From Thelephora terrestris (Eukaryota > Basidiomycota > Agaricomycetes > Thelephorales > Thelephoraceae), in contig WIUZ02000019.1 in assembly GCA_015956445.1 (NCBI GenBank), positions 434,001 through 498,000 on the forward strand: a stretch of 64,000 nucleotides of DNA, read 5' to 3'. Below the pieces are notes generated by a model, which saw only the letters and a program-made list of their open reading frames with translations, searched no databases and had not been told where the DNA came from. A program made the translations under genes and the position numbers. This document shows, piece after piece, positions 1 through 11,593 of the stretch (position 1 is the first letter of the stretch; each line of letters opens with the position of its first letter).

Positions 1-442
1 CGATGACGCCACCGGAGTCTCCCACGGCATACGCAACTCGGTGTCAAACGTGACCCCGCGCATAGACTCCTGTAGCTTGTGGTCAATCAAGTTGTGATAC
101 CACAACTCGTCATCTATGGTCAAATAGAGGGGAGGCCTGGCGATCGTTGCCTCCAGTTGTCGAGCATCCACCTTGTCGGCAACCGCGAAGATCTACGATA
201 CGATGTCAGTTGTTGCCAGTAAACAGCGACACGTGACGTCGCACCTCGCGATAACTAGGGTACGCCACGTTGGCGTTCGGGAGGAAGTAACTCTTGTTCT
301 GTACGGAGCGCGGATCCGCAGACTCGATGGTAGCGGTGCTGTTCTCAGCACGAAAGACACGATCGGAGATCATGGGCATAATGGATGAGTAGTGGGTTGG
401 TGGGATTGTTGATTTGGGAAGAAGGGAGTTTGATGGATCCAA
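1..442 (-). CDS. LTR-borne accessory coiled-coil protein (partial)
   Basis: On the minus strand, opposite to the LTR promoter, the sequence encodes the start of a protein related to the accessory gene in the LTR at 3590-6888. The related core holds a VDARQLEAT-like stretch and TIDDELWYHNLI, matching VDAERLRET and TWDDELWVRTII in the other copy; the basic N-terminal exon lies nearer position 442. The gene leaves the window at position 1. No known domain is recognised. The similarity of two antisense genes in two LTRs is seen directly; a function in the element is inference. Confidence 0.5.
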
Positions 443-1311
443 TGGTCGGTTCGCACTACGCTTTATTCGACCCTCGACAGCGCCCGCGCCCTATTCGCCA
501 TTGGCTCGGCCCATCGTTTCACCGGTCCAGACTCCTCATACATTCGCCTTCGACATTCGCGCTCCACTCGGTCCTTTGTTGTCCCGATCGGACGAGCTGA
601 CGCGTCGTCTTCTTATTGGTTCGTCTCCACATGTGATATTATCCTTTGTCATTCCTTTCCCACACGACGTCATGACCCCTTTCTTATTCTCTCACGAACC
701 CTGACCCATTAGTCATTCTTTTATTGTTTCTATCCTATAAACCCGGGCCGCTTACTGTTCTAGCTTACTCTCGGCCCTTCTTTGCTCCGAGTTATTATTA
801 AATAGGGTTATCTATGTCCCGGCCACTCTCCTATATAAGTACCAGTAGAGTAGCTGAGGACTCCCCATCTTTGATATCTCGGGAAGTCCTCTTCTCCTTG
901 CAGCATCGGTGTATTTGCTGTAGGCCACTGAAGAGCTTATCGAGTAACTCCTTGAACCGTTCGCTCACCTCTCTCACTCAGTCTTGATCCTTAACCGGTG
1001 TTTGAAGCGAGCTCGGACACGACATCGAGTTCCGCACTGCTCTTTGGATCAAGTCATCAGTTTGAGGCGCCATCCTCGGGCTCTTGTATCTGCCCTCAGA
1101 AGACGATAGGGATCTACCTGATAGAGGCTCGGCACTCCTGCTGTGAATTCGGACAACCTACCGGAGAACGCTCGTCCATCGCGTTTTGGACCACGAAGAC
1201 TTTGGGTGGATATAGGGAAGTCGTTCCCCCTTTGCCCCATTGTTTCTTGTTGGTTGGAGTTGCGACTCACCAACAGCACTGGTACCTGAAGGGCGAAGAG
1301 TGGCCCTGACA
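1..1311 (+). mobile_element. Long LTR, 3' part (left end outside window)
   Basis: This is the 3' portion of a long solo-type LTR. It ends with CCCTGACA immediately before Helitron coding sequence; AAAGT at 1312-1316 is the presumed target-site duplication, whose partner lies outside the window. A TATATAAG promoter box lies near 832-839 and reads rightward, followed by a pyrimidine-rich leader, as expected for R-U5. Its last 200 bases share blocks such as GGACAACCTACCGG and the end GAGTGGCCCTGACA with the inverted LTR at 3590-6888, so both belong to one family. No gag or pol is visible, so it looks like a solo LTR relic. The class (Ty3- or copia-like) cannot be told from an LTR alone. Confidence 0.72.
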
Positions 1312-3589
1312 AAAGTGTTTCAGGATCACCAGTTTACAGTTGGGGTAACGGGAATTGATGCGTTTCGTAGGGGGTTTATACAGCATTTATATTATGGACA
1401 TTGCGCCTCTGCTGGGGGTGTCGGGTGTACTGCGCTTGTCCGGGGTGAATCATCACCACATGCTGTGGCGATTGAACTTATAGACAGAACCATAGAGTGG
1501 ATGGATGTGGGTGCGTTGACCCTGAATCAATTTGTGGTTATATGTGACGCCCTCGCCATAACCGCAACGGCAAAAGCCAGAAGGGTATCGTTAATGACAA
1601 AACTTGTTCGGCGTCGCCGCGAGCTCTTGGACGACATGCAAGCTGCGGCTTTGTCCGTTTCTGAATTGTTCACGCAGTTAGGTTCCTCCTCTGCTCTGAA
1701 AACTGTTCGCTCGATAGCATCGGTGCACCACGTTGACGTACCGTCTAACGAAAGCAAAGTAAATGTCACGTCCGCGATCTTTCACCATATCGCCCACGGC
1801 AATTGCGCCGCGGACACAAATCAGGCTCCCGGGTGTAAAGAGCAGGTGAGCGCTGCCAGCGTGGACTCGGGTGATGTAGTTCCACTGCAAGTGTCTGTAC
1901 TATCGTCGGTTGTTGAGGTAGCTTCGAAGAATCAGCTGCGCAAAGTGTTGGATTTGCACGAGATTGCATACCACCCTGCTGAAAATCATAAAAAACTGAA
2001 ACGTCACATGCAGAAGTTCATTGACAACCTGGTGCAAGGCAAGCTGAAGGAATTTGACGCGCAGAAGAAGGGACTGGAACGTTTGCATACGCTCAATCAA
2101 ATTCGCGAACAGTGGCCGAAATTGTTACCGGCGTCTTTCAAGGAGAAAATCGTCAATGATTTTCGTTCTGCTACTTCTTCCACGACACTCGCCTCCTTCA
2201 CGTGTGCTTGTTGTGCACGGGAACTTTCGGTGCACGAACGTGTGTGTAAAAACGTAGACGATGTCGATCTCAAGCCATTGCAAAAACCGGCCTCGCATTG
2301 GATCGATTCGATGTATCCGCCGCCGCCTTCACCGTTCGAGGAGGGCCCGTTGAAGGATAAGCTCGTCTCGCCAAAGGGTGTGGTTATCGAAGCCAATACA
2401 TTGACTCTCGAGTTGTGTTTGTGTTGCTCACGGACTCTTCACAAACACGCTTTGCCAAAGCATGCGCTCGCAAATAAGATGGATGTGGGTCCTGTCCCCG
2501 ATGAACTTAGGGATCTTACGATGGTGGAAGAGAGCATGATAGCTCGCTCACGCGCCAAATCTTGCATTGTCAAATTACAAGAGCGAGACGTGGATTCCGC
2601 TTCACCAACTGCCCAGCGCGGACTGAAAGGGCACACCATTATATACCCTCAACGTCCCGACAAGCTCGCTACGCTTCTACCGCCTTCTATCCCCGAAACC
2701 CTGACCTACATTTGCGTAATATTTGTCGGCAGTTCAAAACCGACGAAGGATTGGCTGCAACAGAAAGCCAAACCATTAGTCGTCCGCCAGGAAAAGGTTC
2801 GAAATGCTTTGCTTTGGCTGAAACGCAACAATCCCCTTTACAAAGACGTTGAGATCTGTGAAGCGAACCTACAATCATTGCCAGACAACGATCTTCTCCC
2901 ATATCATATTGAAAGTGTTGCCAACAACGAAGCCCACGAGGAGTTGCTGTCGAGTTACGACAACCTGCGCCAGGACGTTGCCTCTACATCGTCTCCTACC
3001 CATTTTGAAAGTGTCGTCGTCACTGATGTTGACACACACACCCCTGTCAAAAATTTAAAGGCAGCTGCTATCCGTCATGCTAAGAGCGAAGGGAAGTCGT
3101 TTATTCAAGTGCCGCTTGGTCACACCCCCGTCAATGAATTCTTCAACGTTGACTTGTTCCCTACCTTGTACCCCACTCTCTATCCGTATGGATGTGGAGG
3201 TTTTGAAGATCGCACAAGAAAGAAAAAAATATCCATGAAAGAACACGTCAAGTACCTCTTCTCATTGAACGACCGACGCTTCCAGATGCACAACTCGTTT
3301 TTGTTTACAGTGTTCAACATATTGCAACGTCGCGAATTGTTGTTGGGTTGTAGCCTCAAGGTAAAAAGGGCCACCTTTGGCCAGTTCGCCCGGGATTTTG
3401 CATCTGTTTCTTCTGAAGCCGTCAGCTGTGTGTTGGAGAGGATCGAGAAAGGCGAGGGTGTGAAGGCGAGCACGGACGAAGAGCGCCGGGTGCTCAGGTT
3501 GATGAAAGAAGTCAACTTGGTTACCGCCAAGGTCCCGGGATCGTCTGCATCTCGTGTTGCCATGAGGAACGAGATAAGGGCGCTGACGT
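1312..3589 (+). CDS. Helitron replicase-helicase, N-terminal part (DUF6570 region)
   Basis: This is the leading part of a fungal Helitron Rep/helicase polyprotein. About 760 residues are open here. A Cys-rich module near 2205-2490 (CACCARELS, then LCLCCSRTLHKHALP) and a following LT-x-x-E region fit DUF6570, the domain that precedes Helitron_like_N in many basidiomycete Helitron proteins. The last residues before the break, RNEIRALTL, lead into the Rep domain. The open frame upstream of 1312 is LTR sequence, so the true start is lost to the left insertion. The right break is the LTR at 3590. The gene continues in frame at 6889 once one copy of the GACGT duplication is discounted. It is an interrupted, probably dead, autonomous Helitron gene. 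Confidence 0.85.
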
Positions 3590-6500
3590 TGTCAGGGCCA
3601 CTCTACCCCAACAACTACCAGTTCACTGAGCCGACTCCGCAGAGTACTCACTAGTCCGACTAGCTTGTGAGAGAACGATCACGTCTCTATTCTTCCGGTA
3701 GGTTGTCCGAGGTCACTGCAAGTCAGGTCGAAATCCTAAAGAGAAACCCAACCTAAACCGTACTTCGTTCGGTTTAACAAACAAGGGTTGATCCCTACAA
3801 CAGGATTGATGACTCCACCAATTGATCGACTGGACGCTCGAGGTGTTCTAATATGACTGCGGAGAGTCTATAGTTACGAGGCGCAGTTGACGCGCAGAGC
3901 GGGAGGGAGAGCAGATGGGGGATGTCTTGGATCAAACAAGAAACTCTGACTTGGCCTTAACTGCAACTGGGCTGAGAAGGGCAGAGGATTTCCTGAGGTA
4001 ACAAAACTAAGGTACTACGATACAGCCACAGTTGCTACTTATACTAAAGGAGTGGCCATGACGTCAATACCCTAATATACCCTAATCAAGTCCAGAACAA
4101 AGGGAGATAAGGAGTGTGAGAACGCTAAGTAAGGGAAGCGAACAAAGGTGATGCGTGGGAGAATAAAGACAAAGGGCCTTACTAGCGTGTGAAGGATTGC
4201 ATAAAAGATAAGGAATGTCCGCATGAAACATAGGGGTAAAGATAACACTAGTCCAAATGGAAATAGGAGCATGGGGTCGTGAAAGTTCGTACCTGGGGAT
4301 CTCACCCAAGGGCCAGGTGTCAATCTCCCTTTACATGGCCTCTGCCAGCTGGATTCGGGAGTAGAGACATTCAACATCCCTTGTTGTCTGTAGGCGGTAA
4401 CAGCATCACGGACAGGTGGCAACCTCAACGTACGTCCGAACATGAGGAGGTCGGGCCTAGACTCATGGGACATGAGGGATTACAGATTCACCGGCGTTTC
4501 ATGCTAACGGCTACTCCACATGCGCTGGGCTAGCCAGAAGGATCCTAAGGCGATGCTTCCGAATAGCGGCGAGTCCTTCCTCCGGTTAGGAGACTGTGAT
4601 GTGACTGTCCACGTGTGGGATCAGGGTCCAGGGTTGATCGTAATCGTAAAGTCATGAGGGGTCGTAAAAAGGGGTTCGTGATGTCATAACGGGGTCATCA
4701 GGGTCTTGAGACCTATTTTTAGTGCGCGCGTGTTCTAGGCGTTCCGGAACGAAGTTCTTCCAAGGCCGTCCCGCGGGCCGAGGTGTCAGCTTGATGTAGT
4801 AAGCCAACGATGATGGTACAGGGGCGGAAGTTGATGTGACCCGGACCAATGAGGTTCGTCGAGGTAGGTCACGTGAAGGATCACCGATCTAGGCTATAAG
4901 AAGGACGTCTTCTTGGAGCCATCCTTGATCAGCAACACCAGCAACTTCCCCATCATCTTACCAAAACATGTCCTTCCCCAACAACCATACCTACAAAGTT
5001 GCCAATGGTATCTCCACCATCTCTCGCATCAACCGTCGTGCCGCCGCTCGCAAGACCTACGCCTGTGCGGCTGGTACTCCCTATACCACGGATGACCAGG
5101 TATGGGGGAGACCTAGAGCTTCGTGTGTTCGCACTAACGCCTTCCTCTAGGTAGAGGAACGTTCTTTTGGCGTTTGATGTCAAACTAACGGCTTCTAGAT
5201 CTTGGAGGTCGTCACGGAAGTGGACGCCGAACGTCTCAGGGAGACAATGCCTCATTTGAAGGGGTTAACCTGGGATGATGAGCTTTGGGTCCGTACTATC
5301 ATTGCCGAGAAGGTGGCTTTCCAGATGAGGGGTAGGTTCAGAGAGTTGGAGCATCTGATCAAGAAGGAGCTCTGGTACACCCTGCAGAGGGGAATCTACG
5401 ATCAAGATCTGTTGGAGCACGGGGCAACCGTTCCTCGGGCCGTCCGCCATGCCACTGCCGCCACCTCGTTGTTGTGGTCGCTCGTTCGGGAGGGGGAGAG
5501 CAAGGTAGGTTCTCCGTTTGAATAGTCGAGTATGACTCTCGACTAATCAAACTGCCTAGGTTGAACGTTTGGAGCGCGAGGTGAAGGAGGCGAAGGCAGA
5601 CGTCCTTCGTTTGTCGGCGGAGAGTCTTCAGATGAAGGAGACCTTGGCTGCCTTCCAGCAAGGAACGAACGAGGCGTTGGAGGCAATGGTCGCCAACCAT
5701 CAAGAGTTGATCGCCGGGTTGAAGGTTAGGGATAACAACATCAAGGGGGTGTTGGCCAGGAGGGATGAAAAGGTAATGCCTCTTCCATCATTGCTTAGAA
5801 CGATGGAAGTTGACATTTCCTAGACCGAAGAACTCGAGAACGTGGTGGCTGTGTTGACAGCGCAGGTCGAGTCCTTGCAGGACAAAACCTGTAACTGCAA
5901 GGAGGGTCCCAAATTGGTTGGTCAGGGGACCGCCGATGTTCCGTTCGAGCTGGAGTACGCCGACGAGGTGGTACTCCCTTCTCCTAACCCGTCGTCCTAT
6001 GCGACGCCTCCAATTGAGAACGCGGTTCCCGTTCCGACTCCGGCTCCGGCTTCCACTCTGGCCGCTTCCGACAAGGAGAACTGTGGGCGCTGCGTCTTGC
6101 AGCCGATCCATCAGTTGGTGAAGATCGAAGATGAGGTCATGGAGGTTGACCGAGCCGAAGATGCTCCGAGGGTCGCCGAGGTACGTCTGGTGACTAAGGG
6201 GCAACGATGCAAACGCTCTCGACGCCGCCCTGCTTATCGCATGGCTCCATCAGCTAATCCCTATCCTCGTCCAGTCGAGTCGGATGGTGACCAGTCTGGT
6301 CGAGGTGGGGGACGAGAGTTCCGCTATCGGGTCAACCGTCCCTACCGACAGGTCGAGTCGGAGATCCAGCTTCGCCACCAGCTTCGACTCGCAAGACAGG
6401 ATTCCGCCCAGGGGTCCGACGAGGGAGACGGAGGGTCGCTTGCCGACTACGTCGATAGTGCTGTCGAGCAGTCACCCGGTGATGGAGATGTGGGACCAGG

Positions 6501-6888
6501 TGTTCCGCAGTTCGGTGACATCTGGGAGGCTGATCGGTCCGCTCGAAGGCATCTCTTCCTATCGGCTTGAACTGGTCGTTCAGCTGAGTGCCGAAGATGG
6601 TGACGCCATGTTTGGGGAGGTCCTTGCGAGGAGGGGCCAGCACTACGATCTCCGAGATGGACGTTTGGTGACCTTCAGGCCTGCCGTAGATAGAGTCGAC
6701 TTTTGATGAGATTAGGATAGCACTTGTATAGCTCGTTGTGGATTCGCTGGGAATAGTACGCGCGTGTGTGTTTCGAATGATTGGTGTGAAGGATAAGGAG
6801 TGTGAAGCATTCAAAACATAAGAAGTGATAAGAAGAGTTCGAAGAAAGAGCGTGTTATAAAAAGTTTAAAAATACCATGTTCCTGACA
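3590..6888 (-). mobile_element. Solo long LTR (3.3 kb) inserted in Helitron
   Basis: The element starts TGTCAGGG and ends CCTGACA and is flanked by the 5 bp duplication GACGT (3585-3589 and 6889-6893), the signature of LTR-element integration. Removing it restores the Helitron frame through RNEIRALTL into SHGMPSF. A TATAAGTAGC box on the minus strand near 4036-4046 indicates that the LTR's own transcription runs leftward. The unusual length is explained by a spliced gene on the plus strand (4968-6570). No gag or pol is present, so it is a solo LTR left by LTR-LTR recombination. The exact duplication and readable cargo suggest a fairly young insertion. It looks whole as an LTR. Confidence 0.85.
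4968..6570 (+). CDS. LTR-borne antisense accessory protein, coiled coil with acidic tail
   Basis: This four-exon gene lies inside the LTR but runs against the LTR promoter. Exons are about 4968-5099, 5199-5504, 5560-5772 and 5824-6570, with 50-100 bp GT-AG introns, and the phases agree, so it looks whole. The product has a short basic N-terminus (NRRAAARKTYA), a conserved helical segment containing TWDDELWVRTIIAEK, a heptad-rich coiled coil (the exon at 5560-5772 and the start of the next), and a low-complexity, charged C-terminus. It has its own TATA-like box CTATAAGAAGG at 4893-4903. No enzyme motif is seen. Paralogues sit in the same antisense arrangement in the other long LTRs. The role is unknown; an LTR-encoded regulator or particle-associated factor is possible. 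Confidence 0.65.
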
Positions 6889-9800
6889 GACGTTGTCCCA
6901 TGGAATGCCCAGTTTTTATGTTACTATCAATCCCGCAGACACTCACAACCCAATCGTTAAGTTCCTTGCAGGCGCAGACATAGATATCGACAAACTTCTG
7001 CCTGAGGATGCGCCCAACTATTGGGAGCAAGTGTTACTTGTCTCGTCCAATCCGGCGATCGCCGCGACCTTTTTTAACAGGTACTTAAAGGCGTTCATTA
7101 AGACAGTTCTTGGTTACGACCCTTTAGGTAAAAATGACGAAGGTGGTATCCTCGGTGTAGTGAAGGCTCATTACGGTTGTGTGGAAGCACAAGGCCGAGG
7201 CAGTTTGCACTGCCACATGCTTATCTGGATTGAAGGGGCGCTCAACCCCAATGAGATCCGTGAAAAAGTGCTGAGCGATCCTGCGTGGGGGAAGAGGCTA
7301 TTAGACTATCTGGACGACACCATCACCAACATAGTACCTGTAGATCCTTCTCCCGACCAAGCGACGCAATGGGATGACATAGACCCCTGTACATCAAGAG
7401 GCGTGAACCTGGATCTCGAAAATCTACAACAACGTTTGGCATTGAGAATGAAAGACATAAGTAGACTTGCCGAACGCGTTCAGAGACACCGCCACTCTCA
7501 CACGTGTTACAAACACTTTAAACCGGGGGAACAAAGAACGTGCCGGTTCGATCTCAAGGAGGAGAACTTTCGCGCTGAGAGCTGTATTAACCCCGAGACC
7601 GGAGAGATATGTCTGCGCTGTTTGGATGGGCTCGTCAACAATTTTAATATGACAATTCTTGAGGCCGTTAGGTGTAACATGGACATACAATTTATTGGTT
7701 CAGGCGGATCGGCGAAGGCGATGATATACTACATCACCGATTATATCACCAAATCCCAGCTTAAATCTCACGTTGCTTACGCTGCGCTGCAATTGGCTGT
7801 TAAGAAATGTGAGGACGTCGACGACGGGGAAGACGATTTCACCATAAAGTCTAAACGCCTCTTACAGAAGTGCGCCTATGCTCTGATATCGCATCAGGAG
7901 ATGTCGGCGCAACAAGTTGCTTCGTATTTGATGGCGTACGAGGACCACTTCACGTCGCACAATTTCAGCTCTCTTTACTGGGCGTCGTTTGAGCGATTTA
8001 TAGAGGGGGAAGATTCCGAGAAGTTGTGTGGGAAATGGGCCAACAAAAATAATGGACCGGACGACCCTTTGGAGGAAAAGACAGCGAATAACGACGACGT
8101 AGCGTCCGTCATCGATGACAACGAAGAGGATTTGGGCTCGAATGGACAAGGGGACAGTCCACAGGTAGATTTGCTGCCAGGAAATGACGAAGAGGTCTCC
8201 GTTCGTGTTGACAATTCTGAGACCGTTTCCGTGTTGACCGACCAGGTGACCGACTACACATTACGTCCAATGGAGGTCAGTGAGATGTGTCTGTGGGAAT
8301 TTGTGGCTAAAACGGAGAAAGCATACGGAGGAATGCCGAAAAGCAGTGCAGGGACCGAACACCACACATTGCTCGACGGGGTAACCGACCATCAAGCCCC
8401 GGTCGAGGCTGACGATGATGACGCTCAGAATGGATGGAATCTGCAGGATGATGAGTCAGAAATTGGGATGGCGGATGATCAAGATGGACGAGAGAGGCGT
8501 AACCGCCTTTCCAAACGACGCAAACAAGTGGTCCGTTACCAGTTTCTGCCCGAGCACAAGGAATGGGCAAATAAACACATCCGTTTACGGGCGCAAAGCT
8601 TTGTTCCTGTACCCATCGGACCAGCTCTACCGCGCGCTGACCAGGACGAAAACCGCGCACGATATTGTCGACTGATGTTGTTATTGTTTAAGCCATGGCG
8701 CACAGCCTCGGATTTGCGTGAACCTACACTTTCTTGGGAGAAAGCTTTTAATGACTTTGTGTGGTCCATCGATGCTGAATACCGACGTATCATCGCTAAC
8801 ATGCAAGTGCTGCATGAATGCCGTGATAGCCGCAATGATCACATGCAAACAAGGACGCGACTGCGCCATCGCGACTCTGCTGCAAACGAAGGCGAGGGTA
8901 ACAGCCATGGTAATGAGATTGAAGATGTCGACATGAGCGATTTGCTGGATCATCTGGAGAGCGACGACTCCATGTACTCCAGAAAGCGCGAAGATGGTAT
9001 GCGTGAGACGCAGCAGTGTATAGACGAACTGGACAACGCAGGGTTCTTCGATACCCGGGAATGTGTTTCTGCTATGCAACAAGACACAACAATGCACCAC
9101 CTGTTAGAAGAGAACGATGAGTTGTTAGAGGATGAATGGAAGGACACCTACGAGAAAAGGAAATTAACTTGGAAGCAGGAGGCTACTCGTTGTGAGGGTG
9201 TTGGGGAGCCAACAGCCGTCTCTGTGAATAGCTTGTGTGATTTGGCCACCGTCTCTGAAGAGACACCGGAGATAAACGGTGCGGAAACCGTTTCAGAGGG
9301 TTCAGCTTCCTCGTCGGATGCCCAAACAGAGATAGAGAGTACGGCCGACAAATGGACCCTCAACAGAGAGCAACGCCGAGCGTTCCGAATTGTTGCCCAA
9401 CATTGTTTGGAACCAAAAAACCCCCAACTTCTAATGTACCTTGGAGGTCCTGGCGGAACCGGGAAATCCAGGGTTGTAAATGCTCTCCGGGACCTCTTTG
9501 AGTTGCGGAAGCAGACACGTCGCTTTAGGCTGGCAGCGTACACAGGTGTTGCAGCTCGTAATATCGGAGGGGCAACCTTGCATTCACTGCTTCAGCTGGG
9601 TCAGTCGGAGACGAGAACGTCACAGAAAGTGAAACGCGACTTGTCTGCCATGTGGGATGGGGTGGACTATCTCTTCATCGACGAATTGTCTATGCTGGGG
9701 TGTGAAATGCTACACAACGTCAGCCGCGCCCTCACGGAAGCGAAGGGGGTTACCACGGCTTTCGGGGGCGTGAACATAATATTGTCAGGGGATTTTGCTC

Positions 9801-10969
9801 AGTTACCTCCCATAGGGGACACTAAGCTTTACAAAGACATTAACACTGCTTGCCTGTCTGCTGCATCCACAAACCGCGCACAACAAAAAATCCTGGGGAG
9901 GCTGCTGTGGCTGTCGTTTGACACCGTAGTCATGCTGCATGAAACCGTGCGCCAAGCGGGTCAGGACAATCTGCCATTCGTGGAGCTCCTCCGACGCTTG
10001 CGTGATGGTGTGTGCAACGAAGAGGATCACAACATGCTGGCGAACCGTTGTTTGCAGATGTGCTCCCTCCAAGGTGGAACGGGTCATTGGAAGTATGCCC
10101 CAATCATTGTCACGAACAACGCCACGAGGGATGAGATCAATCGCAGGGCGGCGCAAGCTTTCGCAGAAGAAAGGGGAGTTCAGCTTGACTGGTACCACGC
10201 CGTCGATACGCACCGGAAAACGATTATTACCGACGCCGCATTGGTTAAGAAGTTGGAAGAACAACACACCGGTCAAACCAAACACAGGCTCCGGCGTATA
10301 CCCCTGGTGATCGGTATGCCCGTTTCGATCAACCAGAACTTCGACGTGAACGCAGGGGTCGTCAACGGTTCACAGGGAATTGTGAAACATATCAGATATG
10401 TCACTGACAGTGAAAACCGTCGCTACCTGAAGTCGGTTGTGGTAGAGATCCCCAACTCGGACGCAGTGGAGATGCCGCATTTGCCACAACACCACTTCCC
10501 CATCTTACCGGACGTTGTAGACCTGAAATTCGAGCACGACAAGTCACATAAACGTTGCGTCATAAAAAGGAAACAAGTGCCAATAGAACCTGGTTTCGCA
10601 ATAACGGTACACAAAGCTCAAGGAAAAACCTTGCAAAGGGCAGTTGTTGATCTCGCAGGTTGTACGGGTACCGAACCACCGTATGTGATGGTTTCCAGGG
10701 TGACGTCATTGGAAGGTTTGTTGGTATTGCGCAACTTCGAAAAGAACCAGATTACAAAACGTCGTTCTGAGGATTTGAGAAAGGAATTTTCACGGTTGGA
10801 GGGCTTGAAATGGCTCACCGTCATCAACTACGGGGACGATGCTGAGGCCGTTGAGGCAAAACGGAGGTTACGAGCCCTGGTTGACAGGCGGGTGGTGACC
10901 CCCATGAAACGCAAAAGGGCTGAACCGTCCGCCGCTGGGCGGGAGCCAAAAAGGAAACAGGTTGTGTGA
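6889..10969 (+). CDS. Helitron Rep-PIF1 helicase, C-terminal part
   Basis: The longer piece of the Helitron protein, about 1,358 residues open from 6893. It begins with Helitron_like_N (PSFYVTINPAD). The HUH endonuclease motif is GSLHCHMLIW near 7200-7230, and the paired tyrosines are in YYITDYITKSQ near 7728-7760, so the Y2 rolling-circle nuclease is present. A long acidic linker (about 8040-9300) follows. The PIF1 helicase starts near 9357: Walker A GGPGGTGKSR, Walker B FIDELSML, GDFAQLPPI, and late motifs FAITVHKAQGKTL and VMVSRVTSLEGL. The basic C-terminus ends KRKQVV. The nuclease would nick and ligate the element ends and the helicase would unwind the donor strand. The domain is intact; only the upstream part is separated by the LTR. 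Confidence 0.92.
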
Positions 10970-11360
10970 GAACATGAGCACTACGGAAGAGTGTGGGCCC
11001 TACCCGCGTACAACTCCACCCCAATGTCTTGCGGTCGGCGTCTATCCCTCTCTAGCCAGGGAGCTTGGCGGGGTGCCAGAGATCGTCGATCGTGATACTG
11101 TCCCCTCGGGAATGCCATGGATGTCGGGATCGGGGGTTCTAGGCGCTGTTGAAAGGGGAAAGTACCCATGGTGCGACGAGACGGCCAAACGTCTAGACAC
11201 TGGGCCCAGGGGGCGCAGTCAACGAACGAACGCCGCGGTCTGGATGCTAGTATCAGCCCCGTGCTCCGAGGGAAGAGAACCGGTCTGGAACTTGCTTACA
11301 GGGGGGTGAATAATAAGACTCGACCTATGACGAAGACTCGACCCATGACGTGGTCGACCT

Positions 11361-11385
11361 ACCCGCCCTTTGTGTAAGGGCGGGT
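11361..11385. other. GC-rich perfect hairpin, candidate Helitron 3' hairpin
   Basis: ACCCGCCCTT and AAGGGCGGGT form a perfect 10 bp stem around a TGTGT loop, about 390 bases after the helicase stop codon. Helitrons end with such a hairpin shortly before a CTRR terminus. No clear CTRR-T follows, so the assignment is tentative; a transcription-related hairpin is the alternative. Confidence 0.4.
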
Positions 11386-11593
11386 GGGGACCACGGTTGC
11401 CCCCGATCGGAGGAGGAGGAGATGGCGGGCTTGAGCCAAGGGATCACCTGTGCGAAACGCCTACCTATCGATCGCGGCGACACGACCATGTGCTTCGACC
11501 CACCCCTCACAAAACTACTTAAGTTGCACCGATGTCCGTTCTCATCCTCTGGAAACACCCGCAACCCCCCTCCGTTCGTGCCGTACTCCCCTC

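Larger units (their letters stand above)
1312..11385 (+). mobile_element. Helitron (autonomous type, 5' end missing, split by LTR)
   Basis: The span from the left LTR to a GC-rich hairpin after the helicase gene is interpreted as one Helitron. It holds DUF6570, a HUH endonuclease and a PIF1-family helicase on one strand, the standard order for rolling-circle transposons. The 5' terminus lies left of the window or was displaced by the left LTR. A 10-bp-stem hairpin at 11361-11385 could mark the 3' end, but the usual CTRR tail is not evident after it, so the terminus is uncertain and the unknown gene at 11594-13061 may also be inside the element. The LTR at 3590-6888 is a later insertion. Confidence 0.7.

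Noticed and set aside
1240-1311. Helitron protein start at 1240
   Set aside because: These codons belong to the LTR end (GTGGCCCTGACA); the open frame across the junction is accidental.
1-6888. One retroelement with two LTRs around a coding region
   Set aside because: The two LTRs are in opposite orientation and the sequence between them is Helitron, not gag-pol. I see no reverse transcriptase or integrase of LTR type in the window.
11361-11385. Rho-independent-type terminator
   Set aside because: This is a prokaryotic concept and no T-run follows; a Helitron-end hairpin fits the setting better, although unproven.
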